Assembly: GCA_945949035.1 (NCBI GenBank)
Contig: CAMFDH010000027.1
Location: 1-11,191 of the forward strand
Source of the DNA: an uncultured Actinomyces sp.
GTDB lineage: Bacteria; Actinomycetota; Actinomycetes; Actinomycetales; Actinomycetaceae
Length of the DNA: 11,191 nt
Reading direction: 5' to 3'
Shown: positions 1 through 7,588 of the stretch, piece by piece
How the letters are laid out: the number at the start of each line of letters is the position of its first letter
How positions within the stretch are numbered: position 1 is the stretch's first letter
Notes under the pieces: generated by a model
What the model was told of the DNA's origin: nothing
The model's input: the letters and a program-made list of their open reading frames with translations, nothing else
Database searches by the model: none
Program-made: the position numbers and the translations under genes

Positions 1-1390
1 TGCGAAGACTCCCGTGAAGAAGGCTCCTGCCAAGGCACCCGCCAAGGCCGCGTCGGCAAGCGAGGCAGAGAAGGCCCCCGCCACAAAGGCGCCAGTCAAA
101 AAGGCCCCAGCGAAGAAGGCTCCGGCTAAGACTGCCACGGCAAACGAGACCGAAAAGGCGCCAGCCAAGAAGGCCACGGCGAAGAGGGCACCCGCGAAAA
201 AGACTCCAGCGAAGAAGGCCCCGGCCAAAGCTGCCAAGGAAGTAGCTGAACCCGAAGAGGTCCTTGAGGACGTAGAGCTGGAAGAAGAAGACGAGATCGA
301 ACTTGACGTCGTTGAGGTCGAGGACGATGAGGCCGAAGAGTCTGACAAGGACAAAGAGGAGCCTGAGGATGAGAAGGAAGAGCCGAAGGCTGAGAAGCCC
401 AAGGCTCCCATTCGTGGATTCCTGGTTTCTGACTCCGATGACGCCGATGAGCCGGTTCAGCAGGTCACCGTCGCCGGTGCGACTGCTGATCCCGTCAAGG
501 ACTACCTGAAGCAGATCGGCAAGGTCTCCCTCCTGAACGCAGAGCAGGAAGTTGACCTGGCACGCCGCATCGAGGCCGGTCTTTACGCAGACTACAAGCT
601 GAAGGAAGACGGAGCCCTGATGAGCTCCCGTGAAAGACGTGAACTCACGCAGCTTTCGGCAGACGGGCAAAATGCAAAGAACCACCTCCTGGAAGCAAAC
701 CTGCGCCTGGTCGTGTCACTTGCCAAGCGTTACACGGGACGAGGGATGCAGTTCCTTGACCTGATTCAAGAGGGGAACCTGGGTCTGATTCGTGCAGTCG
801 AGAAGTTCGACTACATGAAGGGATACAAGTTCTCCACGTATGCCACCTGGTGGATTCGCCAGGCCATCACACGCGCTATGGCTGACCAGGCACGAACCAT
901 TCGTATTCCAGTCCACATGGTCGAGGTCATCAACAAGCTTGCGAGAGTCCAGCGCCAGATGATGCAGGATCTCGGCCGCGAACCCACTCCAGAGGAGCTC
1001 GCCCTAGAACTGGACATGACACCTGAGAAGGTTGTCGAGGTTCAGAAGTACGGACGTGAGCCAATCTCCCTTCACACGCCACTGGGTGAGGACGGCGACT
1101 CAGAGTTCGGGGACCTGATTGAGGATTCCGAGGCCGTTATCCCTGCCGATGCTGTTTCATTCACCCTGCTCCAAGAGCAGCTCCATCAGGTCTTGGACAC
1201 CCTGTCCGAACGTGAGGCTGGGGTTGTGTCCATGCGTTTTGGACTTGGTGACGGTCAGCCCAAGACCCTAGATGAGATCGGTAAGGTTTATGGGGTCACC
1301 CGTGAGCGAATCCGCCAGATTGAGTCAAAGACTATGAGCAAACTTCGTCACCCGTCGCGCTCACAGGTTCTCCGCGACTACCTCGACTAG
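1..1390 (+). CDS. sigA: Primary RNA polymerase sigma factor SigA/RpoD (5' end outside window)
   Basis: This is the housekeeping sigma-70 factor, which directs core RNA polymerase to -35/-10 promoters. The frame is open from base 2 with 462 residues visible. The GTG at base 14 is a valine inside the [10 protein letters not shown] repeat, so the true start lies upstream. Counting from that GTG, residues 1-75 are Lys/Ala/Pro repeats and 76-130 are strongly acidic. Region 1.2 starts near 159 ([11 protein letters not shown]). Region 2 lies at about 222-293, with [20 protein letters not shown] for core binding and [15 protein letters not shown] for -10 recognition and melting. Region 3 is about 296-375. 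Region 4 ends in the -35-binding helix-turn-helix ([20 protein letters not shown]). The usual residues are all present. The C-terminus LRDYLD is typical of actinobacterial SigA/HrdB. A strong hairpin follows the stop. Identification is certain; only the N-terminal length is unknown. Confidence 0.97.
   Translation, partial: AKTPVKKAPAKAPAKAASASEAEKAPATKAPVKKAPAKKAPAKTATANETEKAPAKKATAKRAPAKKTPAKKAPAKAAKEVAEPEEVLEDVELEEEDEIELDVVEVEDDEAEESDKDKEEPEDEKEEPKAEKPKAPIRGFLVSDSDDADEPVQQVTVAGATADPVKDYLKQIGKVSLLNAEQEVDLARRIEAGLYADYKLKEDGALMSSRERRELTQLSADGQNAKNHLLEANLRLVVSLAKRYTGRGMQFLDLIQEGNLGLIRAVEKFDYMKGYKFSTYATWWIRQAITRAMADQARTIRIPVHMVEVINKLARVQRQMMQDLGREPTPEELALELDMTPEKVVEVQKYGREPISLHTPLGEDGDSEFGDLIEDSEAVIPADAVSFTLLQEQLHQVLDTLSEREAGVVSMRFGLGDGQPKTLDEIGKVYGVTRERIRQIESKTMSKLRHPSRSQVLRDYLD
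50..217 (+). repeat. Two tandem 28-codon units in the SigA tail
   Basis: Bases 50-133 and 134-217 encode two adjacent 28-residue units. They begin [11 protein letters not shown] and [12 protein letters not shown] count 19 of 28 residues identical by hand alignment. Both are rich in Lys, Ala and Pro, like histone H1 C-terminal repeats. Their synonymous codons have drifted, so this is not a very recent duplication. More units may lie left of the window. Confidence 0.75.
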
Positions 1391-1396
1391 AGGGAA

Positions 1397-1408
1397 CTGC
1401 ACGTGCAG
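1397..1408. repeat. Perfect 12-bp palindrome just after sigA stop
   Basis: CTGCACGTGCAG reads the same on both strands, six bases after the sigA stop. Its last two bases overlap the first stem bases of the following terminator. It could be a protein-binding site or simply extra folding potential at the 3' end of the mRNA. No function can be assigned from sequence alone. Confidence 0.5.
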
Positions 1409-1444
1409 AAGGGGCCGGCTCGAAAACTCGAGCCGGCCCCTTCT
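1407..1444. terminator. Bidirectional intrinsic terminator between sigA and the DUF7455 gene
   Basis: A perfect 16-bp inverted repeat (1407-1422 pairing with 1429-1444) encloses the 6-base loop AAAACT. The stem is very GC-rich in its middle and has AGAA/TTCT at its foot. A T-rich stretch (TTCTTTGTCT) follows on the plus strand. The hairpin sits between two convergent genes and can fold in either transcript, so it probably ends both. The T-run is weaker on the minus side. Confidence 0.88.
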
Positions 1445-1474
1445 TTGTCTGCGGATCAACCGCATAAGTAGGTT

Positions 1475-1705
1475 CTAAGAATCCATCTGATCGCGGTCAT
1501 CCTGAAGGAACAGCGCCACGTCCTCAAGTGCATCAAGGTGCTGGTTGGCGTGGTGGGCGCAGAACAGAAGTTCAGACGCGGGGAGGACGGCCCTAACCCA
1601 GGCGCGGGCGCCACAGGAATCACATCGGTCGGTTGCATCGAGCTCACGCCTTGAGAGGTTCGGCAACAGATCCGGAATAATCGGGTTGATAGTCGTAGCG
1701 TTCAT
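1475..1705 (-). CDS. Small DUF7455-type cysteine/histidine protein
   Basis: This 76-residue protein has unknown function and matches, from memory, the DUF7455 family found next to sigA in many actinobacteria. After a variable N-terminus, the core reads DRCDSCGARAWVRAV, then LLFCAHHANQH. Cys28, Cys31, Cys49 and one or more of His51, His52 and His56 could form one zinc site. That role is inferred from the Cys-x2-Cys and Cys-x-His spacing. The C-terminal third is acidic and probably helical. I chose the ATG at 1705. An in-frame GTG at 1711 would add two residues, and neither has a clear Shine-Dalgarno sequence. There is no signal peptide or membrane segment. It converges on sigA and shares its terminator, and is divergent from parE. 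Confidence 0.82.
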   Translation of the reverse strand: MNATTINPIIPDLLPNLSRRELDATDRCDSCGARAWVRAVLPASELLFCAHHANQHLDALEDVALFLQDDRDQMDS

Positions 1706-1848
1706 AACCACATAGAACCATGCTGCACCGACTTTTTGCAGTGCCGTCCCACCTCTTTCGCCAATGGCACAACGGTGTCATCCAGTGATTTCGTTCCAAC
1801 GGGACACTTCGCACAGCCCAGGGTTCCGGCGTTGTCGGAGGGACGACC

Positions 1849-1854
1849 TATCAT
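1849..1854 (+). promoter_or_regulatory. Candidate -10 box placing the parE transcript start at its GTG
   Basis: TATCAT differs from TATAAT at one position and ends six bases before the GTG at 1861. Transcription would therefore begin at or next to the start codon. No convincing -35 hexamer occurs 16-18 bases upstream. The only purine-rich element, GGAGGGA at 1837-1843, is 17 bases from the GTG, too far to act as a normal Shine-Dalgarno. Together these suggest a leaderless mRNA, which is common in actinobacteria. Confidence 0.42.
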
Positions 1855-1860
1855 CATCTA

Positions 1861-3978
1861 GTGAGCTCGAACCAGAAGAACAATGAGACCAGCGGATACT
1901 CAGCGCGTCACCTGACGGTGCTTGAGGGGCTAGAGGCCGTCCGAAAGAGACCCGGTATGTACATCGGGTCAACGGACCAGCGCGGCCTCATGCACTGCGT
2001 CTGGGAGATTGTCGACAACGCTGTTGATGAGGCTCTTCAGGGCGAGTGCAGTCGTATTGAAGTGACGCTGCATAATGACCGCTCCGTATCCGTCTCGGAT
2101 GACGGAAGGGGCATCCCTGTTGATCAGGTGCCAGGTGTCGGACTCTCCGGTGTCGAGGTGGTGTTCACGAAGCTGCACGCAGGTGGTAAGTTCGGCGGTT
2201 CTTCGTACGCATCCTCCGGTGGGCTTCACGGAGTGGGCGCATCGGTGGTGAATGCTCTTTCAGCTCGTCTTGACGTTGAGGTCGATCGCGCTGGAAAGAC
2301 CCACAAGATGAGTTTTCAGCGAGGTGAACCCGGCAGGTTTGCAGACGGCGACGCCCCGCATCCAAACGCCCCTTTCACGGCATTTCAGGAAGCTGAGCCC
2401 ATCGCAGTAGTGGGGAAGGTCAAGCGTGGGGTCAGCGGTACCAGAGTGAGGTTCTGGCATGACTTCCAGATCTTCCCCGAATCCGAAACATTTTCATGGG
2501 AAGCCCTGACGGCCAGGGGAAGGCAGACCGCGTTCCTCGTCCCCGGGCTAACCATCGTTCTCAGAGATGAGAGGGGAGCGGAGCCGGCGGAAGAGGAGTT
2601 TTGCTACAGGGGAGGCATCTCCGACTACGTTGACTTCCTTTCGGTTGACCGTGGTGTCACCGATACCTGGCGCATAACCGGCTCCGGTACCTATGAAGAA
2701 ACCGTTCAGCAACTTGATGAGAACGGGCATCTTCGTCCTGCCACCGTGCAGAGGACCTGTGAGGTCGACGTGGCATTACGGTGGGGTGTTGGCTATGAGA
2801 CAGAGATCAAGTCATTCGCGAACATTATCGCGACCCCGAAGGGGGGAACTCATATCCAAGGATTTGAGCAGGCGCTTCTCAAAGTGCTTCGCGCAAATGT
2901 TGAGAAGCAGTCGCGTCGCCTCAAGCTGACCGCCAAAGACGGCAAACTTGAGAAGGATGACATGCTGGCGGGTCTCACCGCGGTGGTGACAGTTCGCCTG
3001 CCCGAACCACAGTTTGAGGGGCAAACCAAAGAAACCCTGGGAACGCCCCAGGTTAGGCCCGTTGTACTTCGCGTCATCTCTAAGTGGCTTGAAGAGAAGC
3101 TTGCTAAGACTGGCCGTGGTGACAAACAAGAGAACCAGGCGTTGATTGACAAGCTCGCCGGAGAGATGAAGGCAAGAGCTTCTGCACGCCTTCACAAAGA
3201 GATTTCGCGACGGAAAAACGCCCTCGAAACTTCGTCGTTGCCCGCCAAGCTCGCTGACTGTCGAACCACTGATGTGGCCCGAAGTGAGCTGTTTATCGTT
3301 GAGGGAAACTCGGCCCTTGGAACCGCCAAGGCCGCGCGTTCCTCTGAGTTTCAGGCTCTGTTCCCGATTCGGGGAAAGATCCTCAACGTCCAGAAGGCCT
3401 CAACTTCGGACATGCTGGCGAACATCGAATGTGCCAACCTGATCCAGGTCATTGGCGCGGGTTCTGGACGTACCTTCGACGTTGACGCCGCCAGGTACGG
3501 CAAGATCATTCTGATGACAGATGCCGACGTCGATGGGGCACATATCCGCACTCTGCTGCTAACGCTGTTCTTCCGCTACATGCGTCCTATGGTCGAAGCG
3601 GGTCGGGTCTTTGCAGCAGTTCCTCCGCTTCACCGCATTGATGTTCCGGGCCGAGGGCGTGGGAAGACCGAGGTCATCTACACCTATTCGGAAGCCGGTT
3701 TACACGAGGAACTGAAGAAGCTCAACGCACAGCGACGCAAGTACAAGGAGCCAATCCAGCGTTACAAAGGTCTTGGAGAGATGGATGCCGACCAGCTTGC
3801 AGAAACAACGATGGATCCCGCATCTCGCAGGCTCCGCCGCGTCACCCTGAAGGATGAAGAGGCACTTCGGGAGGCCGAGAGTGTATTTGAGCTGCTAATG
3901 GGTTCCGTTGTGGCACCCCGCAAGCAGTTCATCGTTGACGGAGCGCGGTCCATTGTCAGGGACAGGATCGACGCCTGA
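1861..3978 (+). CDS. parE: DNA topoisomerase IV subunit B (ParE, type IIA ATPase subunit)
   Basis: This 705-residue ATPase subunit pairs with ParC to decatenate and relax DNA. The GHKL ATPase domain has Glu49 and Asn53 (EIVDNAVDEA), Asp80 (DDGRGIP) and the glycine lid loop GGLHGVGASVVNALS (about 120-134). The transducer lysine loop is Gln388-Thr389-Lys390. The TOPRIM domain has Glu481 and the metal-binding DADVD acidic residues Asp554, Asp556 and Asp558. The C-terminal part contains IQRYKGLGEMDADQLAETTMDP. EGxSALGTAK and QVIGAGSGRTFD favour the actinobacterial ParE type over GyrB, as does the position next to sigA rather than dnaA-recF. The motif normally reading EGDSA is EGNSA here, with Asn483 encoded at 3307-3309. 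The GTG start is the only good one. A GNAT gene follows after 53 bases without a clear terminator between. Confidence 0.95.
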   Translation: MSSNQKNNETSGYSARHLTVLEGLEAVRKRPGMYIGSTDQRGLMHCVWEIVDNAVDEALQGECSRIEVTLHNDRSVSVSDDGRGIPVDQVPGVGLSGVEVVFTKLHAGGKFGGSSYASSGGLHGVGASVVNALSARLDVEVDRAGKTHKMSFQRGEPGRFADGDAPHPNAPFTAFQEAEPIAVVGKVKRGVSGTRVRFWHDFQIFPESETFSWEALTARGRQTAFLVPGLTIVLRDERGAEPAEEEFCYRGGISDYVDFLSVDRGVTDTWRITGSGTYEETVQQLDENGHLRPATVQRTCEVDVALRWGVGYETEIKSFANIIATPKGGTHIQGFEQALLKVLRANVEKQSRRLKLTAKDGKLEKDDMLAGLTAVVTVRLPEPQFEGQTKETLGTPQVRPVVLRVISKWLEEKLAKTGRGDKQENQALIDKLAGEMKARASARLHKEISRRKNALETSSLPAKLADCRTTDVARSELFIVEGNSALGTAKAARSSEFQALFPIRGKILNVQKASTSDMLANIECANLIQVIGAGSGRTFDVDAARYGKIILMTDADVDGAHIRTLLLTLFFRYMRPMVEAGRVFAAVPPLHRIDVPGRGRGKTEVIYTYSEAGLHEELKKLNAQRRKYKEPIQRYKGLGEMDADQLAETTMDPASRRLRRVTLKDEEALREAESVFELLMGSVVAPRKQFIVDGARSIVRDRIDA

Positions 3979-4031
3979 ACCTAATCTCGCCATTAGCCCA
4001 GCACCTCACTGTGCGCCGGTGAAGTGATGGA

Positions 4032-5054
4032 ATGGGCTATTCTGAATTGGTGAAAGATGATCAGGTCAACTTGCCGCTGGAGCACCCCGGTGTTGCTTGG
4101 GAGCCCCTGATTTCAGAGCACGCGGCACCCCTTTCCGAACTACTCGCTCTCATTGAAGAGTCTGAGGGCGTGCCATATCGAACCTCTGAATCCGAGATAA
4201 CCGAGATCTTCGCACGAGCCGATCAATGGAATGGCGTGGCGGGATTTGAGGTTACCGGCAACCGGAAAATGATTGCGTTTGGCTATGTTGAGCTAGCGCG
4301 AGGCAGCGTGGAACAGGTTGTCTGCCAGGGGGGCGTCGCGCCTAGTGTTCGTGGCAGTGGAATCGGTTCATCCCTTCTGAAGTGGCAGACAAAGGCCGGT
4401 TCGAAACTCGCTCACGAAGAGTTCACGCAGAATGGTGGACGACTGACACACACGCTCCATGAGGGGGACACCGAGTTCCTCACAGCTCTTGAGCAGATGG
4501 GTTATGCCTGGGAGAGCTCCGCTGTCGAACTTCGCTGCGTGGTTGAACGATGGCAACGAGCAGAGGTGGTTCCAACCTACTTTGACGTTGTTCCCTGGAC
4601 CCCCGATCTTGATGATGCGACGCGACGTGCTTTCAATGAGGCACAGATTGAGCTTGGTCTTGAGAACCTCAGGGCAACGCAGGCGGATTGGCGAAAAATT
4701 AACGCCGGTATTCGACGGGACTGGTCGTTTGTCGCCCTCAGCCGTGAAGGTGATCGACCACGGGTGATCGGCTTTATTTCCGTCGGTGGGTACGAACAGG
4801 ATTGGGAAGCCCTCGGCTGGAGAGAGGGCGTCTTGCAGATTGCTGCTGCCTTCGAGTCTAAGGACCGCGACAAGCTTCTCAGCGCCCTCGTGAATCAGAC
4901 TGCAGAGGCCCTTGTGGCTGACGGGATCGACAAGATCAGCGTCACCCTAGATCCAGAAGAAGATGAAGCCTCGATGCGGTTCTACATGGACCACGGGTTC
5001 GAGGTCTCCTCCTGGTATCACACCTATTCGCTGCGTGTAGCTCCGGGCTCGTAA
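4032..5054 (+). CDS. Tandem GNAT-family N-acetyltransferase
   Basis: This 340-residue protein has two GNAT folds in series, the arrangement of mycothiol synthase MshD. It is predicted to transfer an acyl group from acyl-CoA to an amine. The substrate is unknown. The first half holds the CoA pyrophosphate loop VAPSVRGSGIGSSLL (about 102-116, Arg107 to Gly112). The second half starts near FNEAQIELG (about 201) and keeps the final strand-helix elements VTLDPEEDEASMRFYMDHGF (about 304-323). Its expected loop region (about 268-285, AAAFESKDRDKLL) lacks the glycine pattern, so one half may be structural or substrate-binding. The ATG at 4032 has no good Shine-Dalgarno. A GTG at 4050, seven bases after TATTCT (4038-4043), is an alternative leaderless start. 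It may be co-transcribed with parE and is convergent with parC. Confidence 0.83.
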   Translation: MGYSELVKDDQVNLPLEHPGVAWEPLISEHAAPLSELLALIEESEGVPYRTSESEITEIFARADQWNGVAGFEVTGNRKMIAFGYVELARGSVEQVVCQGGVAPSVRGSGIGSSLLKWQTKAGSKLAHEEFTQNGGRLTHTLHEGDTEFLTALEQMGYAWESSAVELRCVVERWQRAEVVPTYFDVVPWTPDLDDATRRAFNEAQIELGLENLRATQADWRKINAGIRRDWSFVALSREGDRPRVIGFISVGGYEQDWEALGWREGVLQIAAAFESKDRDKLLSALVNQTAEALVADGIDKISVTLDPEEDEASMRFYMDHGFEVSSWYHTYSLRVAPGS

Positions 5055-5092
5055 GACCACAGGAAGCCACACGCAGCTGCGAGAGTGTTCGC

Positions 5093-7531
5093 CTAGGCCA
5101 GGGACTCGACAACCGACTGAAGCTGGATCCCAGAGCCATCTCGCTTGCCCGGTTCCGAAGGCAGTTGAACTGCAGTTCCGGCCGAGGTCGCTGCCACGGG
5201 CATGAACGGGCCGGCCCAGCCCAGCCGCAGGTGGCTCTCATTCATGAGGAATCTGTGGCATCGCACCCCCATGGTTGCACGCCCCTTGGCGGGGAACTCC
5301 ACCAGCGGCGTGAACTTGGCGGAGCCGGGGAACGTCCCCGGGAGGCCATCTTTTGGCTCAGTGATGGTGGCGACGACGGCGGTGGCTGTTTCCTCAACGG
5401 TGGCGAAGAAAATTGCTTCATCTCCGGAAGCTAACTTAACACCCGCAATTCCTCCGCCGGCTGGTCCCTGCGGGCGTACTGAATCAATGGGGAACTTGAG
5501 CAGTTGGGCCGACCTGGTGATAAACACCGCGAAGTCGGTGGAGTTGCTGTTTGATGCCCCCACTACGCGGTCGCCTCCCTCAAGGGTGATGACGGGCCAC
5601 GCATCTCGGTTGGTAGGCCAGTCGGGGCGTACCCTCTTGACGACCCCGAGGCGCGTTCCAAGAGCAAGAATCTGGTCTGTCGCATGCGAGACAACTCCGA
5701 CGGGTTCTACATCTGTCGGAATCGACTCCTGGATGATCTCAGTAACGGCAACGGTTCCAGCCAGGGACTGTCCTAGATCAGAGCGAACCAGGGCTGGAAG
5801 GGTCTCGACCGCCAGGCGGCGGGCAATGCCATCCGAGAAGACCACAGTCACCTGACCGCGTGTGGTCGATTCGCCCCACGAACGGAAGTGATCGCTCTCT
5901 CCTGCGACCGGCTGAGCCGGGGGCTCACTGCCGGGGATCCGGGCTATTCCGCCCTCGGGTGTCAGGACCACAATGCACGGCTCGTCGGGAATCTCGAGGT
6001 CGGAACCTAGCGCCGCGGGGCTGACGGACTGGGCATCTTCCGAGAGGAGGACGGTACGTCGCGGAGACTTCACGGCGGCTGCCGTTGCTTCGAGATCATC
6101 CGCCACCTTCTGTTCCAGGAGCTGACGGGATCCTGCGATAGCTCGAAGTCTGTCGAGTTCTTCCTCGAGTTGGTTTCGTTCACCTTCAAGTTCGATTCGC
6201 GAAAACTTGGTGAGGCGCCGCAGGCGAAGCTCCAGGATGTAGTTCGCCTGAATCTCTGTTAGGTCGAAGGCGATCTGTAGGCGCCCACGGGCCTCGTCTA
6301 CGTCCCCGGAGGAGCGGATGATAGCAATGACGTCATCGATGTCGAGGATTGCCCGCAGGAGGCCTTCAACGAGGTGAAGTCGCTCTTGCTTCCTCTTGAT
6401 GAGGAACTTGGTTCTTCTCAGCGTTACGTCGAGGCGGTGGTCGATGAAGACACGCAGGATGTCGGCCAGGGTCATGGTCTTCGGCTGTCCTTCGACAAGT
6501 GCAACCGCGTTGGTCGCGAAGGACTCTTCGAGCGGCGTGTGCTTGTAGAGGAGGGCGAGGACGGACTCTGGGTTAAACCCATTCTTGACGTTGACAACCA
6601 TTCTCAGACCGTGTTCTCGGTCGGTGAGGTTTGAGACTGCCGAGATCCCCTTGATCTTGCCGGCGTTAACTCCGTCCTTGATCTTCTCGATGACTCTCTC
6701 GGGACCGACCATGTAGGGCAGTTCCGTGATGACTATGCCCATGCGACGGGCAGAAACTCGTTCGATGGAAGCCTTGGCACGAACCTTGAAGATTCCGCGC
6801 CCAGTTTCGTATGACTCTTCTACTCCCTGCAGACCCGGGATGATCCCCCCACCGGGAAAGTCCGGACCCGGGATGAAGCGCATCAACTCACGGTTGGTCG
6901 CCTCCGGGTGGCGAAGCATGTGCAAGGCACCACGAAGAGCCTCAGCGGGGTTGTGTGGGGGAATGGACGTCGCCATGCCCACAGCGATTCCGGAAGCGCC
7001 ATTGACCAGGAGCGAAGGAAAATCCGCGGGGAGCACGTCGGGTTGCTGGAACTGGTTGTCGTAGTTGGGGACGAAGTCAACTGCGTCCTCGTCCAGACCA
7101 TCGGTAAGAAGCGCGGCAGAGGGTGCGAGACGTGCTTCCGTGTAGCGCGCTGCTGCGGGACCATCGTCAAGTGAGCCAAAGTTTCCGTGACCGTCGACCA
7201 GGGGGAGCCTCAGGTTGAAGTCCTGCGCCAGCCTCACCAGGGCGTCGTAGATCGGCGCATCACCGTGGGGGTGCAGCTTACCCATCACCTCGCCGACAAC
7301 ACGCTGAGACTTAACGTGGCCGCGATCGGGGGTGAGACCCATCTTCTGCATCTGGTAGACGATCCGACGTTGCACGGGCTTTAGGCCGTCGCGAGCATCA
7401 GGAAGCGCCCTCGCATAGATCACCGAGTAGGCGTACTCCAGGAAGGAATCACGCATTTCCACCGAGACATCAATGTCATCGATACTGTCTGCCTCATTTT
7501 CACCGACCACGTTAATTGCCATGGGGGCCAT
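5093..7531 (-). CDS. parC: DNA topoisomerase IV subunit A (ParC, DNA cleavage subunit)
   Basis: This is the breakage-reunion subunit that partners ParE (812 residues from the ATG at 7531). The N-terminus shows EMRDSFLEYAYSVI and ALPDARDGLKPVQRRI. The winged-helix region has KLHPHGDAPIYDALVRLAQ, and catalytic Tyr130 lies in ARYTEARL. The tower and coiled-coil region includes ELRLRRLTKFSRIELEGE. The C-terminal pinwheel includes VRPQGPAGGGIAGVKL. No canonical GyrA box (QRRGGKG-like) is seen, which supports ParC over GyrA. At the classical quinolone positions it has Ala92 and Pro93, with the acidic Asp96 kept. The frame is open up to 7627, but conservation begins around residue 18 (DIDVSVEMRD). 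I therefore chose the ATG at 7531 or 7522, which avoids overlap with the divergent gene. Neither has a clear Shine-Dalgarno. It lies convergent with the GNAT gene, 38 bases apart. Confidence 0.94.
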   Translation of the reverse strand: MAPMAINVVGENEADSIDDIDVSVEMRDSFLEYAYSVIYARALPDARDGLKPVQRRIVYQMQKMGLTPDRGHVKSQRVVGEVMGKLHPHGDAPIYDALVRLAQDFNLRLPLVDGHGNFGSLDDGPAAARYTEARLAPSAALLTDGLDEDAVDFVPNYDNQFQQPDVLPADFPSLLVNGASGIAVGMATSIPPHNPAEALRGALHMLRHPEATNRELMRFIPGPDFPGGGIIPGLQGVEESYETGRGIFKVRAKASIERVSARRMGIVITELPYMVGPERVIEKIKDGVNAGKIKGISAVSNLTDREHGLRMVVNVKNGFNPESVLALLYKHTPLEESFATNAVALVEGQPKTMTLADILRVFIDHRLDVTLRRTKFLIKRKQERLHLVEGLLRAILDIDDVIAIIRSSGDVDEARGRLQIAFDLTEIQANYILELRLRRLTKFSRIELEGERNQLEEELDRLRAIAGSRQLLEQKVADDLEATAAAVKSPRRTVLLSEDAQSVSPAALGSDLEIPDEPCIVVLTPEGGIARIPGSEPPAQPVAGESDHFRSWGESTTRGQVTVVFSDGIARRLAVETLPALVRSDLGQSLAGTVAVTEIIQESIPTDVEPVGVVSHATDQILALGTRLGVVKRVRPDWPTNRDAWPVITLEGGDRVVGASNSNSTDFAVFITRSAQLLKFPIDSVRPQGPAGGGIAGVKLASGDEAIFFATVEETATAVVATITEPKDGLPGTFPGSAKFTPLVEFPAKGRATMGVRCHRFLMNESHLRLGWAGPFMPVAATSAGTAVQLPSEPGKRDGSGIQLQSVVESLA

Positions 7532-7572
7532 TATTGTTGAGTTTGGGCAGTCAACCGACCACCCACGCCTAC

Positions 7573-7578
7573 GAAGGA
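7573..7578 (+). promoter_or_regulatory. Ribosome binding site of the DUF5998 gene
   Basis: GAAGGA lies ten bases before the ATG at 7589, at the long end of the usual spacing. It supports this start over later in-frame codons. Confidence 0.5.
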
Positions 7579-7588
7579 TGAGACAGTC

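Noticed and set aside
14..16. GTG at base 14 as the sigA start
   Set aside because: It encodes a valine inside the K/A/P repeat. The frame is open to the window edge and there is no Shine-Dalgarno, so the gene starts upstream.
1700..1718. GTTC-N11-GAAC inverted repeat around the DUF7455 start as an operator
   Set aside because: The half-sites are only four bases and the gap does not fit the actinobacterial LexA box or another operator that I know.
2812..3195. 127-codon open frame on the minus strand opposite parE
   Set aside because: It is antisense to conserved ParE transducer sequence, with no recognisable domain or start signals.
5072..5081. CGCAGCTGCG palindrome as a terminator between the GNAT gene and parC
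   Set aside because: It is only a five-base stem with no loop and no T-run on either side.
5202..5855. 217-codon open frame on the plus strand opposite parC
   Set aside because: It lies wholly within the C-terminal domain of parC on the other strand and shows no recognisable family. It is a shadow frame of a GC-rich gene.
7549..7554. TTGACT on the minus strand as a parC -35 box
   Set aside because: The hexamer 17 bases downstream falls on ATGGCC, and no -10-like sequence occurs at any normal spacing.
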